Shown in pieces: positions 5,762-12,347 of a stretch of DNA of 12,402 nt (position 1 is the first letter of the stretch; every line of letters starts with the position of its first letter). This DNA comes from an uncultured Oscillibacter sp. Lineage in GTDB: Bacteria; Bacillota; Clostridia; Oscillospirales; Oscillospiraceae. A program made the translations under genes and the position numbers. The stretch lies in the NCBI GenBank assembly GCA_900550685.1, contig URTS01000049.1, forward strand, positions 1 through 12,402, read 5' to 3'. Below the pieces are notes generated by a model, which made no database searches, was not told where the DNA came from, and saw only the letters and a list, made by a program, of their open reading frames with translations.

Positions 5762-7756
5762 ATGGCAACGAAAAAGCAGGATTACGGCAACGACAGCATC
5801 TCGTCCCTGAAGGGCGCGGACCGGGTCCGGAAGCGGCCCGGCGTTATTTTCGGCTCCGACGGACTGGACGGCTGCGAGCACGCCGTTTTTGAGATCCTTT
5901 CCAACTCCATCGACGAAGCCCGGGAGGGCCACGGTCGCCTGATCACCGTCACCCGGTACGCCGACCGCTCCATCGAGGTGGAGGACAAGGGCCGGGGCTG
6001 CCCGGTGGACTGGAATGAGAAGGAGCAGCGCTACAACTGGGAGCTGGTGTACTGCGAGCTGTACGCCGGCGGCAAGTACGATAACCTCACCGGCGACAAC
6101 TACGAATACTCCCTGGGCCTCAATGGCCTGGGCGCCTGCGCCACCCAGTACGCCTCCCGGTACATGGACGTCACCGTCTGGCGGGACGGCTTTGAATACA
6201 AGCTCCACTTTGAGCGGGGCGAGATCGTAGGGGAACTGGAAAAGACGCCCCTGCCCAAGTCCCAGGTGAAAAAGACCGGCACCCGCACCCGCTGGCTGCC
6301 GGACCTGGACGTGTTCACCGACATCGCCATCCCGGCGGAGTATTTCACCGACGTGCTGCGCCGGCAGGCGGTGGTAAACGAGGGCATCGCCTTCAAGTTC
6401 CGCAATCAGCAGGAGGACGGCAAGTTCGATGAGCAGGACTTCGTCTATGAACACGGCATCCAGGACTATGTGGCGGAGCTGGCCGGAGAGGGGGCCCTGA
6501 CGGCTCCCGTGTTCTGGCAGGCGGAAAAGCGGGGCCGGGACCGGGCGGACAAGCCGGAGTACAAGGTGAAGCTCTCCGCCGCCTGCTGCTTTTCCAACAA
6601 AGTGCAGGTCATCGAGCACTACCACAACTCCTCCTGGCTGGAGCACGGCGGCGCGCCGGAAAAGGCGGCGAAAAGCGCCTTTGTCTCCGCGGTGGACAAG
6701 TACCTGCGGGATCAGAACAAATATCAGAAGAATGAGAGCAAGATCGCCTGGCAGGACATTGAGGACTGCCTGATCTTCGTCTCCAACAACTTCTCCACCC
6801 AGACCAGCTACGAAAACCAGACCAAAAAGGCCATCACCAACAAATTTGTGCAGGACGCGATGACGGAGTTTTTTAGAGAGCGCCTGCATGTGTATTTCAT
6901 CGAAAACAAGCAGGAGGCCGACCGCATCGCCGATCAGGTGCTCATCAATAAGAGAAGCCGCGAGTCGGCGGAAAAGCAGCGGCTGAACATCAAAAAGAAG
7001 CTCTCCGGCAATATCGATATCTCCAACCGGGTCCAGAAATTCGTGGACTGCCGCTCCAAGGACGTGGAGAAGCGGGAAATTTACATCGTGGAGGGTGACT
7101 CCGCCTTGGGCAGCGTCAAACTGAGCCGGGACGCGGAGTACCAGGGCATCATGCCCGTCCGCGGCAAGATCCTGAACTGCCTGAAGGCGGACTACGCCCG
7201 TATTTTCAAAAGCGAGATCATCACAGACCTGATCCGGGTGCTGGGCTGCGGCGTGGAGATCCAGAACAAGCACGTGAAGGACCTGGCCGCCTTCGACCTG
7301 GGGAACCTCCGGTGGAACAAGGTGGTCATCTGCACCGATGGCGACGTGGACGGCTTCCAGATCCGGACGCTGATTCTGACCATGCTCTACCGCCTGACCC
7401 CCACCCTCATCCAGCAAGGCTATGTATACATCGCGGAAACGCCCCTCTTCGAGATCAACTGCGGTGACAAGACCTGGTTTGCCTACTCCGACAAGGAAAA
7501 AGCGGACATTGTAAAGTCCCTGGAGGGCAAAAAGTACAAGATCGACCGGTCCAAGGGCCTGGGCGAAAACGACCCGGACATGATGTGGCTCACCACCATG
7601 AATCCGGAGACTCGGCGGCTCATCCGGGTCATGCCGGAGGACGTGGAGCGCACGGCAGAGGTGTTCGACCTCCTGCTGGGGGACAACCTCCAGGGCCGGA
7701 AGGACCACATTGCGGAAAATGGGGCCAGATTTTTGGATTTAGCAGACATTTCATAA
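5762..7756 (+). CDS. parE: Type IIA topoisomerase B subunit, divergent ParE/GyrB-like
   Basis: ATPase subunit of a topoisomerase IV-type enzyme, which drives DNA strand passage with the A subunit encoded downstream; 664 aa (typical ParE is about 650). The GHKL ATPase region has E44, N48 and D51, D75-x-GRG, the lid loop GGK (103-105) and GLNGLG (119-124). The lid carries Asn121 where GyrB/ParE usually have His. The transducer has QTK (353-355). The Toprim domain has EGDSA (444-448), PVRGKILN (465-472) and DGDVDG (526-531), all metal-binding acids present. The C-terminus has KGLGE (598-602) and NPETRRLIRV. EGDSALGS differs from the usual EGDSAGGS, so this is a divergent branch rather than the gyrase B gene. 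The start ATG at 5762 follows GGAGG. Its partner lies 796 bp downstream instead of adjacent. Confidence 0.9.
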   Translation: MATKKQDYGNDSISSLKGADRVRKRPGVIFGSDGLDGCEHAVFEILSNSIDEAREGHGRLITVTRYADRSIEVEDKGRGCPVDWNEKEQRYNWELVYCELYAGGKYDNLTGDNYEYSLGLNGLGACATQYASRYMDVTVWRDGFEYKLHFERGEIVGELEKTPLPKSQVKKTGTRTRWLPDLDVFTDIAIPAEYFTDVLRRQAVVNEGIAFKFRNQQEDGKFDEQDFVYEHGIQDYVAELAGEGALTAPVFWQAEKRGRDRADKPEYKVKLSAACCFSNKVQVIEHYHNSSWLEHGGAPEKAAKSAFVSAVDKYLRDQNKYQKNESKIAWQDIEDCLIFVSNNFSTQTSYENQTKKAITNKFVQDAMTEFFRERLHVYFIENKQEADRIADQVLINKRSRESAEKQRLNIKKKLSGNIDISNRVQKFVDCRSKDVEKREIYIVEGDSALGSVKLSRDAEYQGIMPVRGKILNCLKADYARIFKSEIITDLIRVLGCGVEIQNKHVKDLAAFDLGNLRWNKVVICTDGDVDGFQIRTLILTMLYRLTPTLIQQGYVYIAETPLFEINCGDKTWFAYSDKEKADIVKSLEGKKYKIDRSKGLGENDPDMMWLTTMNPETRRLIRVMPEDVERTAEVFDLLLGDNLQGRKDHIAENGARFLDLADIS

Positions 7757-7791
7757 TGTGCCGCTATTCTCGTTGCTCCCGCAAAGGGACA

Positions 7792-7887
7792 GTTCCTGTC
7801 GGGATGCGGCGAACCGCCGCAGGGATACAGGCTTCGCCTGCCGGAATGCACCCCCCATTTTCTTTTTGAGACATCAAAAAGAAAACC
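7792..7887 (+). repeat. Left copy of inverted hairpin-repeat module
   Basis: The module runs GTTC, a spacer, GGGAT, hairpin 1 (TGCGGCG-AAC-CGCCGCA, 7805-7821), a GGGATA linker, hairpin 2 (CAGGC-TTC-GCCTG, 7828-7840), GAATG, a run of C, then the AT-rich palindrome TTTTCTTTTT...AAAAAGAAAA (7859-7884). The same order of parts recurs inverted at 8420-8516. It begins 35 bp after the parE stop. No reading frame here is credible. Confidence 0.7.
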
Positions 7888-8463
7888 CTCCAGAGGGGCT
7901 TCTCTTGCCCCTTCGGGGCAATTCACCTTCTGCGCCGTGCACGGTGGAAAAGAAAAAATGTTTGTTCCAACCTTGCACATGAGTGCAAGGTTGGGGAAAC
8001 GTGTTCTGTGAGAACTTTTATGCAGGTGAAGGCGTGCATACTAAATCACGGGCGGGGTGCGGTAAATCTCTAACCCGGTACGCCGTGCTGATGGAACATC
8101 AGATTTCCGGGTGCAAATAAGACACCCCCTGCCCCTCTTTCCGCTGCCGCTGATACGCATTTGTAGAACCAGGTAGTGCGTAGCGCAGCGGAACGCACGG
8201 GGCTATTGCGGAAAGCCTTTCAATTTTGCGCCACGGCAATCCGCGGCATTATCAAATGCGGGTATGCAGTTCCTCGCGGAACATCTATCGGCGTAGCCTG
8301 CAGGGGGCCGCCGGACTTCCTCGGCAGTTCGTATCGGTCAGCCCCTCGTTTTGGGTGAGTTGACCGCTCCGCCGGGCAATTCATCCCTAAGCGCTTTTTC
8401 TTTTGTACCGTGTCCGGCACGTTTTCTTTTTGGCAAGACGAAAAGAAAATGGGGGGGACATTC
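7844..8463. mobile_element. 620-bp inverted-repeat-bounded non-coding segment between parE and parC (MITE-like candidate)
   Basis: The left end, GAATG-nn-CCCCCC-ATTTTCTTTT, and the reverse complement of the right end match over about 40 bp. No transposase or other gene is inside, and no target-site duplication could be recognised. The contents are: the AT-rich palindrome; GCCCC-TTC-GGGGC (about 7907-7919); the structured block at 7967-8136; and 8137-8419, a gene-free stretch of short GC hairpins such as GTGCGT/ACGCAC (around 8176-8199), GTTCC-TCGC-GGAAC (8268-8281) and CGGTCAGC/GTTGACCG (around 8334-8366). The motif GGGCAATTCAYC occurs twice in the same orientation (near 7915 and 8374). It interrupts what is normally a contiguous parE-parC pair. 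Calling it a mobile element is inference. Confidence 0.4.
7967..8136 (+). ncRNA. Candidate structured non-coding RNA (possible raiA-type), strand uncertain
   Basis: Helices visible by eye: CCAACCTTGCAC/GTGCAAGGTTGG (7967-7978 with 7983-7994, 12 bp); GTTCT/AGAAC (8003-8015); TATGCA/TGCATA (8019-8024 with 8035-8040); a long closing helix GGGC-GGGGTG with CACCCC-CT-GCCC (8050-8059 with 8123-8134, two-base bulge); AAATCT/AGATTT (8064-8069 with 8101-8106); ACCCGG/CCGGGT (8073-8078 with 8107-8112), which crosses the previous helix as a pseudoknot; and CTGATG-GAA-CATCAG (8088-8102). Loop GGCG (8031-8034) can pair with CGCC (8081-8084), a second pseudoknot. No reading frame fits. The plus strand is preferred because a remembered resemblance to clostridial raiA RNAs is in that sense; it is unverified. 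No clear promoter or U-tract terminator was found on the plus strand. On the minus strand the 12-bp hairpin is followed, after 7 bases, by six Ts, so minus-strand transcription remains possible. Confidence 0.5.
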
Positions 8464-8516
8464 TCACGGCAAAGCCGTGCAATCTCGTGCCGTATCACGG
8501 CACATCCGGTAAGAAC
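8420..8516 (-). repeat. Right copy of inverted hairpin-repeat module
   Basis: Read on the minus strand it has the left module's order: GTTC, GGAT, hairpin 1 (GTGCCG/CGGCAC, 8487-8492 with 8498-8503), GAGATT linker, hairpin 2 (CACGGC-TTT-GCCGTG, 8465-8479), GAATG, a run of C, then ATTTTCTTTT...AAAAAGAAAAC (8421-8450). The stems differ in sequence from the left copy but keep pairing. It ends 36 bp before parC, close to its ribosome site. Confidence 0.7.
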
Positions 8517-8552
8517 ACCACTTTACTGTGGATGAAATAAGGAACTTTTACT

Positions 8553-10799
8553 ATGCCGAAAAAGAAGCAGCCGGGCGAATCCCGGCATCCAGCCAATAAC
8601 CCCAACGTCATGGGCCTCCATGCGGCGGTGGTGGAACAGCCCATCACCGACACCCTGGAGACCAACTACATGCCCTATGCCATGAGCGTCATCGTCTCCC
8701 GGGCCATTCCGGAGATCGACGGCTTCAAGCCCTCTCACCGCAAGCTGCTCTACACCATGTACAAAATGGGGCTGCTGACCGGCGGGCGGACCAAGTCTGC
8801 CAACATCGTGGGCCAGACCATGCGCCTGAACCCCCACGGCGACGCCGCCATTTACGATACCATGGTGCGTCTTTCCAAGGGCTACGGGGCCCTGCTGACC
8901 CCCTTCGTAGACTCCAAGGGCAACTTCGGTAAGTCCTACTCCCGGGATATGTCCTGGGCCGCCCCCCGGTACACGGAGGCCAAGCTGGCCCCCATCTGCG
9001 GGGAAATTTTCAAAGACATCGACAGCGACACCGTGGACTTCGTGGACAACTATGACAACACCATGAAGGAGCCGGCCCTGCTGCCCACCACCTTCCCCAA
9101 CATTCTGGTCAGTGCCAACAGCGGCATCGCCGTGGGCATGGCCTCCCAGTTCTGCGGCTTCAACCTGAAAGAGGTCTGCGACACCACGGTGGCCTACCTG
9201 AAAAATCCAGACTGCGACCTGGCGGAGACCCTGCTGGCCCCGGATTTCCCCACCGGCGGCGAGCTGATCTTCGACGCCAAAGCCATTCAGGACATCTACA
9301 ACACCGGCCGGGGCAGCGTCCGGGTGCGGGCCAAGTACCGCTACGTCAAGGACCAGAACCTGCTGGAAATTTACGAGATTCCCTACTCCACCACCGTGGA
9401 GGCCATTCTGGATAAGGTGGCGGAACTCATCAAGCAGGGCAAGGCCAAAGAGATCGCCGACATGCGGGACGAGACGGACCTGTCCGGTCTGAAGCTGGCC
9501 ATCGACCTGAAGCGGGGCGTGGACCCGGACAAGCTGATGGCCAAGCTCTACCGGCTGACCCCCCTGGAGGACGCCTTCGCCTGCAACTTCAATGTGCTCA
9601 TCGCCGGAAGCCCCAAGGTGCTGGGCGTCCGACAGATTCTGGAGGAGTGGACTGCCTGGCGGACCGACAGTGTGAAGCGGCGAATCTTCTTCGTGCTGGG
9701 CAAGAAGAAAGACAAGCTGCACCTTTTGAAGGGCCTCAAGCGCATCCTGCTGGATATTGACAAGGCCATCAAGATCATCCGGGAGACCGAGGAGGAATCC
9801 GAGGTCATCCCCAACCTGATGATCGGTTTCGGCATCGACCAGGTCCAGGCGGAGTACGTGGCGGAGATCAAGCTGCGGAACATCAACAAGGAGTACATCC
9901 TCAAGCGCACCCAGGAGACCGACGCCCTGCGGGACGAGATCGACGATCTGGAGGACCTGCTGAACAGCCCCCAGCGGGTGAAGAAGGTCATTGTGGAGGA
10001 GCTGAACGCCGCCGCCAAGAAATACGGAGAGCCCCGCCGCACCTCCATCGTCTATCCCCATGAGATCACCAGCTACACCCCGGAGGAGGAGCAGCAGGAG
10101 GAATATCCCGTTTCCATCTTCCTGTCCCGGGAGGGCTACTTCAAGAAAATCACCCCTGCCTCCCTGCGGATGAACAGCGAGCAGAAGTTCAAAGAGGGCG
10201 ACGCCCTCCGCCAGACCTTTGAGACCACCTCCAACGCCGAGGTCATGTTCTTCACCGACCACTGCCAGGTCTACAAGACCCGCCTGGGCGAGTTTGACGA
10301 TGCCAAGGCCAGCGTGCTGGGCGATTATCTGCCTACCAAACTGAAAATGGACGCCGGAGAAAACGTGATATTCATGGTGCTGCCGGGACCGGACTACACC
10401 GGAAGCCTGCTGTTCTTCTTTGAAAACGGCAAGGTGGCCCGGGTGGATATCAAATCCTACCAGACCACCTCCAACCGCCGGAAGCTCACCGGCGCCTATT
10501 CCGATAAATCCCCCCTGGCCTGCATCCGCCGCCTGGACGAGGACTGCGAGCTGGCAGTCTACTCCAACGAGCCCCGCTGCCTGATCTTCCACACGGCGCT
10601 GCTGGCTCCCAAGACCACCCGCTCCACCCTGGGCGTGGCGGTGATGGCCATGAAGCCCAAGTACCATCTGGAAACGGTAATGCTCTCTGAGGAAACCGCC
10701 ATCACCAACCGGACCCGCTACCGGGTGCGGGCCATTCCCGCCGCCGGTGCGTTGGTCAAGGCAGAGGATTCCGAGGACCAGCAGATCAGTTTGCTGTAA
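8553..10799 (+). CDS. parC: Type IIA topoisomerase A subunit, divergent ParC/GyrA-like
   Basis: DNA-breaking subunit of the topoisomerase pair; 748 aa, close to the ParC range. The winged-helix region (about 30-150) contains the catalytic Arg139-Tyr140 in APRYTEAKLAP; Tyr140 forms the covalent bond to DNA. The tower and coiled-coil gate span about 170-490. A beta-pinwheel-type C-terminal domain spans about 515-735, with blades such as KVARVDI and TRSTLGVAVM. No canonical GyrA box (QRRGGKG) is seen, only NRRKLTG near 641, which argues against gyrase. The quinolone region reads NPHGDAAIYD: Ala98 stands at the usual Ser (E. coli GyrA 83) and Asp102 at position 87. AAGGAA (8539-8544) precedes the ATG by 8 bases. 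It may be read through from parE or from an unseen promoter in the gap. Confidence 0.9.
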   Translation: MPKKKQPGESRHPANNPNVMGLHAAVVEQPITDTLETNYMPYAMSVIVSRAIPEIDGFKPSHRKLLYTMYKMGLLTGGRTKSANIVGQTMRLNPHGDAAIYDTMVRLSKGYGALLTPFVDSKGNFGKSYSRDMSWAAPRYTEAKLAPICGEIFKDIDSDTVDFVDNYDNTMKEPALLPTTFPNILVSANSGIAVGMASQFCGFNLKEVCDTTVAYLKNPDCDLAETLLAPDFPTGGELIFDAKAIQDIYNTGRGSVRVRAKYRYVKDQNLLEIYEIPYSTTVEAILDKVAELIKQGKAKEIADMRDETDLSGLKLAIDLKRGVDPDKLMAKLYRLTPLEDAFACNFNVLIAGSPKVLGVRQILEEWTAWRTDSVKRRIFFVLGKKKDKLHLLKGLKRILLDIDKAIKIIRETEEESEVIPNLMIGFGIDQVQAEYVAEIKLRNINKEYILKRTQETDALRDEIDDLEDLLNSPQRVKKVIVEELNAAAKKYGEPRRTSIVYPHEITSYTPEEEQQEEYPVSIFLSREGYFKKITPASLRMNSEQKFKEGDALRQTFETTSNAEVMFFTDHCQVYKTRLGEFDDAKASVLGDYLPTKLKMDAGENVIFMVLPGPDYTGSLLFFFENGKVARVDIKSYQTTSNRRKLTGAYSDKSPLACIRRLDEDCELAVYSNEPRCLIFHTALLAPKTTRSTLGVAVMAMKPKYHLETVMLSEETAITNRTRYRVRAIPAAGALVKAEDSEDQQISLL

Positions 10800-10906
10800 C
10801 CTATCATTTTCAATGCGGCGGCTATCCACCGCCTTCCTCCATCGTCTGCGACGCCCACGACGTGCTGGGCGAAGGATTCCGGGAATATCAAAAGGAAGAA
10901 TTATAA
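10799..10906 (+). pseudogene. Possible decayed 3' end of a gene between parC and the LUD gene
   Basis: An open frame of 35 codons without an ATG runs to a TAA at 10904-10906, with codon use like real genes here in its middle (SSIVCDAHDVLGEGF). The stop overlaps the AAGGAG ribosome site of the next gene, an arrangement typical of a genuine upstream gene end. The family was not recognised. The frame is shifted by one base relative to parC, so a -1 shift near the parC end would also lead into it, but no convincing slippery site was seen. It could simply be spacer. Confidence 0.3.
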
Positions 10907-10918
10907 GGAGCGGATCGT

Positions 10919-11518
10919 ATGACTGATTTTTCTGCCGTGAAGAAAAACCTGGAAGCCAAGGGCTTCCGCGTCAGCACCTTCGAGACTGCCCAGGCGGCAG
11001 CCGACTATCTCAACGGCGCCATTGACGGCGTATCCGTTGGCTTCGGCGGCTCCGTCACCCTGGACCAGATGGGGCTGTACGACCGGCTGGCCGCCCACAA
11101 CAACGTGATCTGGCACTGGAAGACCGAGGACAAGCTGACGGCCCGTTACCAGGCCATGACCACCGACATGTACATCACCTCTGCCAACGGTCTGGCAGAA
11201 ACAGGCGAACTCATCAATATCGACGGCATCGGCAACCGGGTGGCCGCCACCCTGTTCGGCCACAAAAAGGTGTGGTTCGTGGTGGGCCGCAACAAGCTGG
11301 CTCCCACCTATGACGAGGCCCTCTGGCGGGCCCGGAACATCGCCGGTCCCAAAAACGCCCAAAAGCTCCATAAAAAGACCCCCTGCGCCATCAAGGCGGA
11401 CCGCTGCTACGACTGCAAGAGCCCGGACCGCATCTGCCGTGGGCTGGCGGTTCTCTGGGAAGCCGTCACAAGCATGGAAATGGAGGTCGTCCTCATTGAT
11501 GAGGAGCTGGGCTTCTGA
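10919..11518 (+). CDS. LUD-domain protein (LutC/YkgG-like, short form)
   Basis: A 199-aa protein of the LUD (lactate utilization, DUF162) family. Motifs are VGFGGSVTLDQMGLYDRL (40-57), TSANGLAETGELINIDGIG (87-105), the following NRVA, and FVVGRNKL (120-127). The C-terminal part carries Cys156, Cys163, Cys166 and Cys173 (CYDC...C), a cluster common in clostridial short LUD proteins that may bind metal or an Fe-S centre. LutC proper works with LutA and LutB in lactate oxidation; neither is encoded nearby, so the role here is unknown. AAGGAG (10905-10910) precedes the ATG by 8 bases. Its stop overlaps the start of the lipoprotein gene (TGATG), so the two are translationally coupled. Confidence 0.87.
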   Translation: MTDFSAVKKNLEAKGFRVSTFETAQAAADYLNGAIDGVSVGFGGSVTLDQMGLYDRLAAHNNVIWHWKTEDKLTARYQAMTTDMYITSANGLAETGELINIDGIGNRVAATLFGHKKVWFVVGRNKLAPTYDEALWRARNIAGPKNAQKLHKKTPCAIKADRCYDCKSPDRICRGLAVLWEAVTSMEMEVVLIDEELGF

Positions 11519-12267
11519 TGGGGCGCCGGTTTCCGGCCCTGCTGGCGGCGTGCCTGCTGCTGACCGGCTGCGCGCCGCTGCTGGAACGCTCCTACAGCAC
11601 GTCGGAGCCCCACAGCAGCAAGTACTGGGAAAGTGAAGCCGCCGATACCCTCCGGGCGGAGAACGACCAGGACATCGTCAACGACCTGCTGATCCTCATC
11701 GGCCAGCATACGGAAAGCGCCACATTGCGGCTGTACAACTTTCCGGATGACCAGGCGGCGGGGGAAGCCATGGAAAACGCTTCTCTGGAGGTCCAGCAGG
11801 ACACGCCCCTTGGGGCCTATGCGGCGGAGTACATCACCTATGTCAGCCAGCCCCAGCGGAGCTATTACGAGGTGAACGTCCAGATCGGATACCGCCGCAG
11901 CGAGGAACAAATTCAGACCATTGTCAACGCCACCAGCTTTTCCGCCCTGCGCGACCTGCTGGAAGCCGCTCTGGACGGCGGCCGGACGGAGTTGGTGGTC
12001 CGCATCGGCTACTGGCAGGCCGACGGCCGGGACCGAGTGGCCCAGACGGTGGCTGACCTCCGGCAGGCCCGTGGCATTCCGGAGGAAACGGCCTGGATCA
12101 TCCGGTACTATCCTCAGTCGGACCCGGTGGGCATCATCGAATTCCTCCTGAAACCCTCGGAGGAGGAGCTTGCCACCGATCAGGCGGAGCAGGCCGCCGC
12201 AGCTTCTGGCGGCAGTCCGGAAGCCCCTGCCGCAGACAGCGTTTCTGATGCACCTCCGGTCCTATAA
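11518..12267 (+). CDS. Predicted lipoprotein of unknown function (249 aa)
   Basis: The N-terminus has MGRR, then a short hydrophobic stretch ending in the lipobox L-T-G-C with Cys18, so the protein is probably lipid-anchored on the outer face of the membrane. The mature part is acidic, with two similar alpha/beta-looking halves (around 45-130 and 130-215; note TLRLYNFPDDQ and ELVVRIGYWQADGRDRV). A low-complexity Ala/Ser/Pro/Glu tail starts after about 218. The family was not recognised. GAGGAG (11501-11506) lies 11 bases before the ATG, and the start overlaps the stop of the LUD gene by one base, indicating co-expression. It is followed by the tRNA-Gly promoter. Confidence 0.8.
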   Translation: MGRRFPALLAACLLLTGCAPLLERSYSTSEPHSSKYWESEAADTLRAENDQDIVNDLLILIGQHTESATLRLYNFPDDQAAGEAMENASLEVQQDTPLGAYAAEYITYVSQPQRSYYEVNVQIGYRRSEEQIQTIVNATSFSALRDLLEAALDGGRTELVVRIGYWQADGRDRVAQTVADLRQARGIPEETAWIIRYYPQSDPVGIIEFLLKPSEEELATDQAEQAAAASGGSPEAPAADSVSDAPPVL

Positions 12268-12286
12268 CCGGCTGCTAAAAATTTTT
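12256..12286 (+). terminator. Weak terminator-like hairpin after the lipoprotein gene
   Basis: CCGGT (12256-12260) pairs with ACCGG (12267-12271) across the stop codon. The T run (12282-12286) is about 10 bases downstream. The stem is short and the spacing poor, so it may only partly end transcription before the tRNA promoter. Confidence 0.3.
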
Positions 12287-12306
12287 GAGAAATTTTCCAG
12301 AACTTC

Positions 12307-12335
12307 TTGACAAGGAGCATCTCTTCTGTTAGAAT
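12307..12335 (+). promoter_or_regulatory. sigma-A promoter of tRNA-Gly
   Basis: TTGACA (12307-12312), a 17-bp spacer, TAGAAT (12330-12335). It lies 12 bp before the tRNA 5' end, giving a very short precursor leader. Confidence 0.85.
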
Positions 12336-12347
12336 ACTCCTTGTTCC

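Noticed and set aside
5693..7708. A 671-codon open frame on the minus strand opposite parE
   Set aside because: Same reasons: an antisense shadow of a high-GC gene, while the plus-strand frame has every GyrB/ParE motif.
7483..8498. Short frames on both strands in the parE-parC gap (for example 8176-8358 plus, 8220-8498 minus, 7483-7980 minus)
   Set aside because: They run through palindromes and repeat modules, have no ribosome sites and change character along their length, so they fit repeat-derived spurious frames.
8523..10829. A 768-codon open frame on the minus strand opposite parC
   Set aside because: It mirrors the strongly GC3-biased parC gene, is full of low-complexity Gly/Val/Leu/Gln/His, lacks a ribosome site and shows no domain. 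It is a shadow frame.
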